Below are positions 1-5,371 of a stretch of DNA of 6,193 nucleotides, piece after piece. This stretch comes from Nitrospinota bacterium (lineage in GTDB: Bacteria; UBA8248). Below the pieces are notes generated by a model, which was not told where the DNA came from, did no database searches, and was given only the letters and a program-made list of their open reading frames with translations. The translations under genes were made by a program, and so were the position numbers. Every line of letters begins with the position of its first letter. Within the stretch, counting starts at the first letter, position 1. The stretch lies in NCBI GenBank assembly GCA_011523725.1, contig WTGD01000291.1, forward strand, positions 1 through 6,193, written 5' to 3'.

Positions 1-2
1 TG

Positions 3-548
3 GCTACAGCGAGCAAATCGAAGCGAACCGGAAAATCGAGCGCACCCGCATACGTGCCGCCCAAGAAGCTGCCCATTTCCTTCACGGTGAACGGTCAGGA
101 AGTCAGCGCCGAAGTGCCCGCGCACACCACTCTGCTGTATCTGCTGCGCGATTTGGGCTTCACCGAGGTGAAGAACGGCTGCGAAGCGGGCGATTGCGGC
201 GCGTGCACGATTCTTCTGGACGGTCTGGCGATGAACGCGTGCTGCGCGCTCGGCGTCCAGGCGGAAGGCCGTGAAATCACGACGGTCAAGGGCATCGGAA
301 CGGTGGACAACCTCCATCCGATACAGCAAAAATTCATCGAGCACGGCGCCATTCAGTGCGGTTTCTGCACGCCGGGAATGATAGTCGCCGCGAAGGAGTT
401 GCTCGACCTTACCCCGAATCCCAGCCGACACGAAATCAAGGCCGGCATCGCAGGAAACCTTTGCCGGTGCACCGGCTACGTGAAGATTATCGACGCGATC
501 GAGGCGGCGGCTGAAGAACTTTCCTCGAAGAAAGGAAAAAGGAAATAA
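3..548 (+). CDS. (2Fe-2S)-binding small subunit of a molybdenum hydroxylase (CoxS/XdhC-type ferredoxin subunit), 5' end at window edge
   Basis: Small iron-sulfur subunit of a xanthine oxidase/CO dehydrogenase-family enzyme; it passes electrons from the molybdenum cofactor in the large subunit to FAD in the medium subunit. Counting from the GTG at 54, an N-terminal plant-type ferredoxin domain has Cys43, Cys48, Cys51 and Cys63, and the C-terminal helical domain has Cys102, Cys105, Cys137 and Cys139 in the family's C-x2-C-x31-C-x-C pattern. All eight cluster ligands are present. The frame stays open to the left edge and reads ATASKSKRTGKSSAPAY before the GTG. Bases 1-2 are TG, so the true start is probably an xTG codon straddling the edge; the GTG at 54 has no ribosome binding site. 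Both ends are lysine-rich. It lies 2 bases before the CoxD-like gene, so co-expression is likely. The substrate of the holoenzyme cannot be told from this subunit: CO, xanthine, aldehydes and aromatic N-heterocycles are all possible. Confidence 0.93.
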   Translation, partial: ATASKSKRTGKSSAPAYVPPKKLPISFTVNGQEVSAEVPAHTTLLYLLRDLGFTEVKNGCEAGDCGACTILLDGLAMNACCALGVQAEGREITTVKGIGTVDNLHPIQQKFIEHGAIQCGFCTPGMIVAAKELLDLTPNPSRHEIKAGIAGNLCRCTGYVKIIDAIEAAAEELSSKKGKRK

Positions 549-550
549 AC

Positions 551-1495
551 GTGACAGCCTCAACAAACTCGACCAAAAAGAAAAAGGGTTCTGAACAAGG
601 ATTCCTGAACGTCGAAGACGTGCAGGAATCGTTCCGTAAACTCGACTACATCTCCGACAGAACCCTGGCGACCACCCTCTTCCTGGCCACGAAGCTCGAA
701 AAGCCCCTTTTCCTCGAAGGCGAGGCAGGCGTAGGCAAAACCGAACTCGCCAAGGTGCTCGCGAGCGCGATGGATACCGAACTCATCCGCCTGCAATGCT
801 ACGAGGGTCTCGACGCGAACTCGGCTCTCTATGAGTGGAACTACGCGAAACAACTCCTCCACATCAAGATGGAAGAAGGCCGGGATTCGGACGCGAAGCA
901 GATCGAAAGAGACATCTTCAGCGAGCAATACCTTATCGAACGCCCCCTTCTTCGCGCGCTCTTGCGCTCGAAAGACAAGCCGGTGGTCCTGCTCATCGAC
1001 GAAATCGACCGCTCGGACGAGGAATTCGAGGCGTTCCTGCTCGAAATCCTCTCCGACTACCAGATCACGATCCCGGAGATGGGAACCGTCCGGGCGGCCA
1101 GCAAGCCTCTGGTGGTGCTCACCAGCAACCGGACGCGCGAGATCCACGACGCGCTCAAACGCCGCTGCCTGTATCTGTGGGTCGACTATCCCTCCTTCGA
1201 GAAAGAAGTGGAGATCATCACGACGAAAGTGCCCGGGGTCAGCGAGCGGTTGGCGGAGCAAATCTCGCGCTTCATGACGCAGGCGAGGCAGATGGATTTC
1301 TACAAGCGTCCCGGCGTGGCCGAATCCCTCGATTGGGCGCAGGCGCTCCTCGCGCTGCACCGCAATGAACTGGACGCCGACGCCGTGCGGGAGACCATCG
1401 GCTGCATCCTGAAATATCAGGACGACATCAAGCGCGTGGAGAGTGACGGTCTCGACAGCATGGTGGCGACGGCGCAACTGGCGCCCGACGCCTGA
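551..1495 (+). CDS. MoxR-family AAA+ ATPase, CoxD-like
   Basis: A 314-residue AAA+ ATPase of the MoxR group, closest in pattern to CoxD, which in Oligotropha (Afipia) carboxidovorans is needed to assemble the sulfur/copper-bearing active site of CO dehydrogenase. Visible motifs: Walker A GEAGVGKT at 57-64, Walker B LLIDE at 147-151 with Asp150 and Glu151, sensor 1 Asn193 in LTSNRTRE, likely arginine fingers Arg204/Arg205, and a sensor 2-like RPGVAESLDWA at 253-263. A lysine-rich, probably disordered tail fills residues 9-12. The GTG start at 551 has an AAGGA site at 539-543 with 7-base spacing. That site lies just before the TAA of the upstream gene, suggesting translational coupling. Its partner is the VWA gene 12 bases downstream; MoxR plus VWA is a recurrent chaperone pairing (RavA-ViaA, CoxD-CoxE). 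It probably remodels the hydroxylase encoded upstream. The family call is firm; the exact client is inferred. Confidence 0.93.
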   Translation: MTASTNSTKKKKGSEQGFLNVEDVQESFRKLDYISDRTLATTLFLATKLEKPLFLEGEAGVGKTELAKVLASAMDTELIRLQCYEGLDANSALYEWNYAKQLLHIKMEEGRDSDAKQIERDIFSEQYLIERPLLRALLRSKDKPVVLLIDEIDRSDEEFEAFLLEILSDYQITIPEMGTVRAASKPLVVLTSNRTREIHDALKRRCLYLWVDYPSFEKEVEIITTKVPGVSERLAEQISRFMTQARQMDFYKRPGVAESLDWAQALLALHRNELDADAVRETIGCILKYQDDIKRVESDGLDSMVATAQLAPDA

Positions 1496-1507
1496 TCCGG
1501 AAACTCC

Positions 1508-2773
1508 ATGGCGTCTTCCATCCGTCCCATCGTGCAAGGCACGCTTCCCAAACGCCGGATTCGCGTAAAAGGCCGGGGCCTCAAGGGTGAAATGATCGGC
1601 TTTTGCCGAATCCTCAGGCGCGCGGGCCTCAAGATAACCTCCGGCCGCATCATCGACGTATTCCGCTGCTTCGACTCGCTCGATTCCACGAATCTCGACA
1701 ACATCTATATCGCCAGCAAGTCGAATCTCATCTCCAGTCAGGATGAGAGCATGATATTCGACGCCGTGTTCCGGCAGTACTGGTTCGACGAGGAGGGAAA
1801 TCCCTACACGGGTGACGAATCGGTGCAGGTGGACACGCAGTTCGAAGAAGAGGGTGAAGGGCAGGCCAGCGAAGGCGGCGGTTCATCGGAAGAAGGCGAA
1901 TCGGACGCCGAGGGCGAAGGGCAGGAAAACCCAGGGCTTCCGTCTGAAGATGACGTCGAAAGCGCCGCCGAACCCGGCGAGCAGGGAGATGACGATGAGG
2001 GTGTGCCCTCCTACAGCCCCGCCGAAGTCATATCGGACAAGGATTTCTCCGCCCTGAACATGGACCAGGTCGCCGAACTCAGGCGCCTCATCGCGAAGCT
2101 CGTCCCCAAGCTCGCCACCAAAATCAGCCGACGCAAGCGGCCCGATATGCGCTCTCCCGAAATCGACATGCGGCGAAGCGTCAAGAGAAGCGTCCGCTCG
2201 GGCGGCGAGGTACTGAAACTCTTCCGCCGCAGAAGGAAGATACAAAAAACCCAGATCGTGCTCATCTGCGACGTGTCGGGGTCGATGGACAGCTACAGCC
2301 AGTTTCTGATTCAGTTTCTCTACAGCCTGCAGAACGAGATCAAATCGCTGCGCACGTTCGTCTTCAGCACGCGTCTTTCGGACGCCACGCCCTATCTGCG
2401 GCATAAGGACGTGAACACCGCCCTCAAGCGCCTCTCCATGGAAGTACACGACTGGAGCGGCGGCACGCAGATCGGCAACTGTCTCAAAACCTTTAATTAC
2501 GAGTACGGCAGAACCATCCTGAACAGCCGCACCATCGTCATCATCATATCGGACGGCTGGGACCGGGGCGATACGGACACGCTGGCGGAGGAAATGAACC
2601 GCCTCAAGAAAATCTGCTACAAGCTCTTCTGGCTCAATCCTCTCCTGGGCAGTCCCGGCTACCGACCGATCGACAGGGGTATGAGAACGGCCCTGCCCTA
2701 TTGCGACGAATTCCTGGCGGCCCACAACCTCGACAGCCTGATCGACATGACGAACAAGATCGCGCGCATATAA
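1508..2773 (+). CDS. VWA-domain protein, CoxE-like, with acidic linker
   Basis: A 421-residue CoxE-type protein. CoxE works with the CoxD ATPase in metal-centre maturation of molybdenum hydroxylases. Residues 1-100 form the N-terminal CoxE region. Residues about 112-165 are strongly acidic and low-complexity, rich in Glu, Gly, Asp and Ser. Residues 205-245 are basic (RRKRPDMRSPEIDMRRSVKR and RRRRK), followed by the VWA domain. The metal-ion-dependent adhesion site is complete: DxSxS at Asp255/Ser257/Ser259, Thr320 in GGTQIG, and Asp349 in ISDGWDRGD, so it should bind a divalent cation. No signal peptide or membrane segment is seen, so a cytoplasmic place is likely. The ATG at 1508 follows the ATPase stop by 12 bases, with a modest GGAAA site at 1499-1503. 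It is the last gene of this block; no hairpin terminator is evident after it. The client protein is inferred from context. Confidence 0.92.
   Translation: MASSIRPIVQGTLPKRRIRVKGRGLKGEMIGFCRILRRAGLKITSGRIIDVFRCFDSLDSTNLDNIYIASKSNLISSQDESMIFDAVFRQYWFDEEGNPYTGDESVQVDTQFEEEGEGQASEGGGSSEEGESDAEGEGQENPGLPSEDDVESAAEPGEQGDDDEGVPSYSPAEVISDKDFSALNMDQVAELRRLIAKLVPKLATKISRRKRPDMRSPEIDMRRSVKRSVRSGGEVLKLFRRRRKIQKTQIVLICDVSGSMDSYSQFLIQFLYSLQNEIKSLRTFVFSTRLSDATPYLRHKDVNTALKRLSMEVHDWSGGTQIGNCLKTFNYEYGRTILNSRTIVIIISDGWDRGDTDTLAEEMNRLKKICYKLFWLNPLLGSPGYRPIDRGMRTALPYCDEFLAAHNLDSLIDMTNKIARI
1850..1969 (+). repeat. Imperfect tandem 60-base duplication within the acidic linker of the CoxE-like gene
   Basis: A 16-base stretch starting at 1850 (gagggtgaagggcagg) recurs at 1910 with one change (t to c), exactly 60 bases or 20 codons later. 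The encoded units begin EGEGQ at residues 115-119 and again at 135-139. By eye about half of the 20 positions match between the units, including a central Gly, a Ser and a terminal ES-x-A. This looks like an old in-frame duplication that lengthened the disordered acidic region, though biased Glu/Gly composition could produce part of the resemblance. Confidence 0.45.
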
Positions 2774-2804
2774 GCCCCCCTCTTTTCTTCGCACCGTATC
2801 TAGT

Positions 2805-2812
2805 TGTATAAA
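2805..2812 (+). promoter_or_regulatory. Possible -10 element for the response regulator gene
   Basis: In the 80-base gap before the regulator there is a TATAAA hexamer at 2807-2812 directly preceded by TG, the most AT-rich spot of the gap. It matches a bacterial -10 box at five of six positions. Transcription would begin near 2820, leaving about 34 bases of leader before the TTG at 2854. The region 16-18 bases upstream (around 2783-2790) is pyrimidine-rich and does not resemble a good -35 box, so an activator or weak expression would be expected. This is a reading of pattern only. Confidence 0.3.
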
Positions 2813-2842
2813 TTGCACTTTTATTGACCTGCTTTCGTGGAC

Positions 2843-2847
2843 AGGGA
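2843..2847 (+). promoter_or_regulatory. Ribosome binding site that decides the regulator start
   Basis: AGGGA at 2843-2847 sits 6 bases before the TTG at 2854, which is ideal spacing. The earlier in-frame TTG at 2824 has no such site and would lie almost at the predicted transcript start. Starting at 2854 also gives a receiver that begins with its first beta strand (ANLLIY), as is usual for the family. Confidence 0.65.
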
Positions 2848-2853
2848 ACGGAA

Positions 2854-3516
2854 TTGGCGAATTTACTGATTTACACGGCAGACAACGGATTCGCAGACGC
2901 GCTCGGGCGCGCCCTGAGGCGAGAGGGCCATTTCTGCAAGATGGTTCAGGACGAAACCACGGCCTTGCAGGAAGTGCGCGCCAGGGGCCTGGCCCTCATC
3001 CTGCTCGATGATGCCCCTGCTTTGCCCAAAGTCGAGGAAATCCGGAACTGGACCACGCTGCCGATCCTCCTGCTCCTCGAGCCGGACCGCCTCGCCGTGG
3101 CTCGCGCGCCGAGCGAGGCCGACGACATTCTCGTGAAACCCGTCCGGGAGGAAGAACTCCTGTATCGCGTCCGCAACCTGTGCCATCGCTCGGGGCAGGA
3201 TTCCGAGGGAGGCCGCACCCTCCAGAGCAAGGGCTTGACGCTCGATGAGAGCCGCTACGAGATCAGGCTCGATGGCGAGTTGATCGACCTGACCTACCGC
3301 GAATTCGAGCTCTTGAAGCACCTCATCAAAAACCCCGAGCGCGTCTTCGACAGGGAGCAGCTCTTGAACCTCGTCTGGGGGATCGACTATCTCGGTGGCC
3401 CGAGGACGGTCGACGTTCACGTTCGCCGCATCCGCGCAAAAATCGAGGTCAAGGGATATTCGTTTATTTCCACGGTGCGGGGGGTCGGGTACAAATTCAT
3501 CGGGGAATCGTCGTGA
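2854..3516 (+). CDS. Orphan OmpR/PhoB-family response regulator with atypical receiver
   Basis: DNA-binding regulator of 220 residues from the TTG start. Residues 1-112 form a receiver-like domain and 122-216 a winged-helix effector domain of the OmpR/PhoB type, with the classic LTYREFELLKHL, NPERVFDREQLL, RTVDVHVRRIRAKIE and TVRGVGYKF stretches. The effector half is strongly conserved; the receiver half is not. The acidic pair normally after beta 1 is replaced by TAD (8-10). An Asp sits at the phospho-acceptor place (Asp52, with Asp53). The Ser/Thr after beta 4 is missing (LLLLEPD, 72-78). Lys95 in VKP is kept. The region after the acceptor Asp is also short. No histidine kinase gene is in the window. 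Together these suggest regulation that does not depend on standard phosphotransfer, as for actinobacterial GlnR. The ligase gene 122 bases downstream is a plausible target. An extension to TTG 2824 would add ten residues but lacks a ribosome binding site. Confidence 0.88.
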   Translation: MANLLIYTADNGFADALGRALRREGHFCKMVQDETTALQEVRARGLALILLDDAPALPKVEEIRNWTTLPILLLLEPDRLAVARAPSEADDILVKPVREEELLYRVRNLCHRSGQDSEGGRTLQSKGLTLDESRYEIRLDGELIDLTYREFELLKHLIKNPERVFDREQLLNLVWGIDYLGGPRTVDVHVRRIRAKIEVKGYSFISTVRGVGYKFIGESS

Positions 3517-3564
3517 TACCTGCAGCTCTGCGTCTTTTTCGATGCAATGAAAAAATGTCGCCCC

Positions 3565-3580
3565 GAAACCAATACGTAAC
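3565..3580 (+). promoter_or_regulatory. Direct repeat GAAAC-n6-GTAAC, candidate operator for the ligase gene
   Basis: In the 122-base gap before the ligase gene, GAAAC (3565-3569) and GTAAC (3576-3580) are separated by six bases, an 11-bp repeat period. OmpR-family winged-helix proteins bind as head-to-tail dimers to direct repeats of about this period. The half-sites resemble those of the actinobacterial GlnR box (GTnAC and GAAAC half-sites, six bases apart), here in reversed order. A weak AT-rich gatata (3587-3592) lies just downstream. If that is the -10, the repeat would cover the -35 region, as in activator-dependent promoters. A repeat this short can arise by chance; the neighbouring regulator gene is what raises it above noise. 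Confidence 0.3.
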
Positions 3581-3638
3581 ATTCACGATATAGGCTGAAT
3601 TGCTTTGACGAAAAACACCGCTTCATCGGGAGTGCACC

Positions 3639-4985
3639 ATGCCTGACGCATTCGATGATAAAGATCGAGAATTCGTAATCAACCAGGCCCGCGAACTCGG
3701 CGTGCGTTTCATCCGCATGTGGTTCACCGACATCCTGGGCTTCCTCAAGAGTTTCGCCATCACCATCGAAGAACTCGAAAACGCACTTTACGAGGGACAC
3801 CTTTTCGATGGGGCCGCCATACAGGGCTTCGCGCGCATCGAGGAGAGCGACATGTTCGCCCACCCCGATCCCACGACGTTTTGCGTGCTGCCCTGGCGAC
3901 CGCAGGACGGCGGCGCCGTGGCGAGAATGTTCTGCGACATCAAGGATCCCGACGGCAACCCCTATGAGAGCGACCCGCGATATGTGCTCAGGCGCACCCG
4001 CGAGAGCGCCGCGCAGAAGGGATTTACGTGCTACGCGGGCGTTGAATATGAGCACTACTACGTCGAAGCCCCCGAGCAGCCGATAGAAACACTCGACCGG
4101 GGCGGATACTTCGACCTCACTCCCCTGGACATCGCGAGCGATTTGAGGCGCGAGACGGTTTTGAACCTCGAGAAAATGGGGATTGGCGTCGAATACAGCC
4201 ACCACGAGGTCGGTCCCAGCCAGCATGAAATCGATTTGCGCTACGGCGATGCGCTCACCATGGCGGACAACGCGATGACCTACCGGCTCGTCGTCAAGGA
4301 GGTCGCCATGCGGCACGGCGTCTACGCCACCTTCATGCCCAAACCGCTCTCCGAAGAAAACGGAAACGGCATGCACACCCATCTCTCCTTGTTCCAGGGT
4401 TCGGCGAACGCGTTTCACGACCCCGAAAAACCCGGCGGCCTCTCGGATACGTGCCAGGCGTTCATCTCCGGCCTTTTGAAATATGTCCCCGAGATGACGC
4501 TCGTCCTCAACCAGTGGGTGAACAGCTACAAGCGCCTCGTCCCCGGCTTCGAGGCGCCCGCCTTCGTTACGTGGGCGCACAAGAGCCGCAGCGATCTGAT
4601 CCGCATCCCCAGTACGCGCAAGGGCATGGAATCGGATACGCGAATCGAGTTGCGCTCGCCGGATTCGGCGTGCAACCCCTACCTGTCGTTCGCCTGCATG
4701 CTGGCGGCCGGAATGGCGGGAATCGAGGAGGGCCTGCCCCCGGTCCCGGCCGTGGAGGAGAACGTCTTCGAGATGAGCGAGGAGAAGCGCAAGAAGCAAG
4801 GCATCAGAAGACTGCCGGGCAGCCTGCATGAAGCCACGTTGCTGGCCGAGGGGAGCGATTTCCTGCGAGGCGTGTTCGGCGACCAGTTGTTCGATAAATT
4901 CATCGAGAACAAAAAACTCGAATGGGAGCCCTACCGCGCCCATGTCTCGGATTTCGAACTCAACAAATATCTCTCTATTCTTTGA
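3639..4985 (+). CDS. glnA: Class I-alpha (GlnA2-like) glutamine synthetase-family ligase
   Basis: ATP-dependent glutamate-amine ligase of 448 residues, expected to make glutamine from glutamate and ammonium as a cytoplasmic dodecamer. The N-terminal beta-grasp domain covers about 20-105 and the catalytic domain 112-445. Visible active-site parts: Glu136/Glu138 (VEYEHYY), Tyr157, Glu190 and Glu197 (HHEVGPSQHE), the NGNGMHTH loop at 241-248 with His246, flap Glu305 in VPGFEAP, and Glu337/Arg339 (IELRSPD). Arg66 (FARIEESDM) matches the Arg62 linked to feedback inhibition in Bacillus GlnA. It lacks the class I-beta insert, and Phe377 replaces the adenylylation tyrosine, so adenylylation control is unlikely. 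The usual DGSS of the ammonium pocket is DGAA (57-60), so another amine substrate is possible. ATG 3639 has CGGGAG at 3627-3632, six bases upstream. The family is certain; the substrate is less so. Confidence 0.93.
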   Translation: MPDAFDDKDREFVINQARELGVRFIRMWFTDILGFLKSFAITIEELENALYEGHLFDGAAIQGFARIEESDMFAHPDPTTFCVLPWRPQDGGAVARMFCDIKDPDGNPYESDPRYVLRRTRESAAQKGFTCYAGVEYEHYYVEAPEQPIETLDRGGYFDLTPLDIASDLRRETVLNLEKMGIGVEYSHHEVGPSQHEIDLRYGDALTMADNAMTYRLVVKEVAMRHGVYATFMPKPLSEENGNGMHTHLSLFQGSANAFHDPEKPGGLSDTCQAFISGLLKYVPEMTLVLNQWVNSYKRLVPGFEAPAFVTWAHKSRSDLIRIPSTRKGMESDTRIELRSPDSACNPYLSFACMLAAGMAGIEEGLPPVPAVEENVFEMSEEKRKKQGIRRLPGSLHEATLLAEGSDFLRGVFGDQLFDKFIENKKLEWEPYRAHVSDFELNKYLSIL

Positions 4986-4992
4986 AACAACC

Positions 4993-5006
4993 TTCCCTCT
5001 CGGGAA
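4993..5006 (-). terminator. Small hairpin between convergent genes, possible terminator of the meaB-cutA transcript
   Basis: TTCCC (4993-4997) pairs perfectly with GGGAA (5002-5006) around four bases. Read on the minus strand the loop is GAGA, a stable GNRA-type tetraloop, and the stem is followed by ggttgttt, a modest T-rich tail. On the plus strand no T run follows, so it fits cutA better than the ligase gene. The stem is only five pairs long, so it may be a weak terminator. It lies in the 46-base gap separating the two convergent stop codons. Confidence 0.35.
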
Positions 5007-5031
5007 ATGTGAGGCGAGAAAACAAGGCGCG

Positions 5032-5361
5032 CTAGTCGGCGCAACTCTCCGCCAGCCATTCGAGATAGGACGCGCTGCCCTGATCGACCGCTATGGCCAG
5101 CACCTCCGGCACGTCGTAGCCGTGGATTTCCGCCAGATGATCGGAGAGGGCCTGCAGGTTTTCCCCTGTGGTCTTAATGATGAGCAGGACTTCCGCATCA
5201 TCCTGAACCGCCCCCTCCCAGCGGTAGAAGCTGCGAACCCCCGGCACCAGATTGGCGCAGGCGCACAGCTTTTGTTCGACCAGTGATTTCGCAATCCGCG
5301 CCCCTTCTTCCTCGGAACCCGCCGTGCTCAACACGATCCGGAACGCCCGCCCATCCTTCAT
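5032..5361 (-). CDS. cutA: CutA1-family divalent-cation tolerance protein
   Basis: A 109-residue CutA1 protein, the usual length. CutA1 is a trimeric, ferredoxin-fold protein structurally like PII signal proteins. It was linked to copper and divalent-cation tolerance in Escherichia coli, but its general role is unsettled. The family signature is clear: VLSTAGSEEEGARIAKSLVEQ at the N-terminus, then CACANLVPGVRSFYRWEG at about 33-50, EVLLIIKTT at 57-65, and HGYDVPEVLAIAVDQGSASYLEWL near the end. Cys33 and Cys35 form a CxC that might contact metal (inference). The ATG at 5361 is chosen because AGGAG lies six bases before it and the fold begins here; the frame continues upstream through meaB sequence, which is overlap only. 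The gene follows meaB by 10 bases and its ribosome binding site overlaps the meaB stop, so the two are probably translated from one mRNA. Confidence 0.94.
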   Translation of the reverse strand: MKDGRAFRIVLSTAGSEEEGARIAKSLVEQKLCACANLVPGVRSFYRWEGAVQDDAEVLLIIKTTGENLQALSDHLAEIHGYDVPEVLAIAVDQGSASYLEWLAESCAD

Positions 5362-5365
5362 GGCT

Positions 5366-5370
5366 TTCTC
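5366..5370 (-). promoter_or_regulatory. cutA ribosome binding site adjoining the meaB stop
   Basis: On the minus strand the junction reads TGAGGAGAAAGCCATG. The meaB TGA stop runs directly into GGAG, with A shared between stop and AGGAG-type site, and the cutA ATG follows six bases after the purine run. This spacing lets ribosomes ending meaB restart on cutA and fixes the cutA start at 5361. Confidence 0.6.
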
Positions 5371-5371
5371 C

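Noticed and set aside
560..1537. Open frame of about 325 codons on the minus strand opposite the CoxD-like gene
   Set aside because: A mirror of the ATPase gene with Arg/His/Val-rich sequence, no recognisable motif and no ribosome binding site advantage.
1883..2818. Open frame of about 311 codons on the minus strand opposite the CoxE-like gene
   Set aside because: It overlaps the fully supported VWA gene and has no family motif; it is explained by codon bias of the plus strand.
2824..2853. Ten-residue N-terminal extension of the response regulator from TTG 2824
   Set aside because: No ribosome binding site precedes it, whereas TTG 2854 has AGGGA six bases upstream and begins the fold correctly.
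3521..3539. Possible terminator after the regulator (GCA-gctc-TGC followed by ctttttc)
   Set aside because: The stem would be only three or four pairs with a wobble, too weak to call despite the T run.
2863..3582. Open frame of about 239 codons on the minus strand opposite the response regulator
   Set aside because: The plus-strand frame carries a clear winged-helix domain; the antisense product has none.
3593..3603. Possible sigma-54 promoter (GG and GC pairs) before the ligase gene
   Set aside because: The GG (3593-3594) and GC (3602-3603) are seven bases apart instead of the required ten, and the surrounding bases do not match the TGGCAC/TTGC consensus.
3605..3610. TTGACG as a -35 box for the ligase gene
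   Set aside because: A -10 box at the right distance would fall on the GC-rich ribosome binding site (around 3628), which does not resemble TATAAT.
3417..4943. Long open frame of about 508 codons on the minus strand opposite the ligase gene
   Set aside because: It lies antisense to a certain glutamine synthetase-family gene whose G/C-rich third positions keep the opposite frame open. Its translation is low-complexity, shows no domain I recognise, and crosses the intergenic gap.
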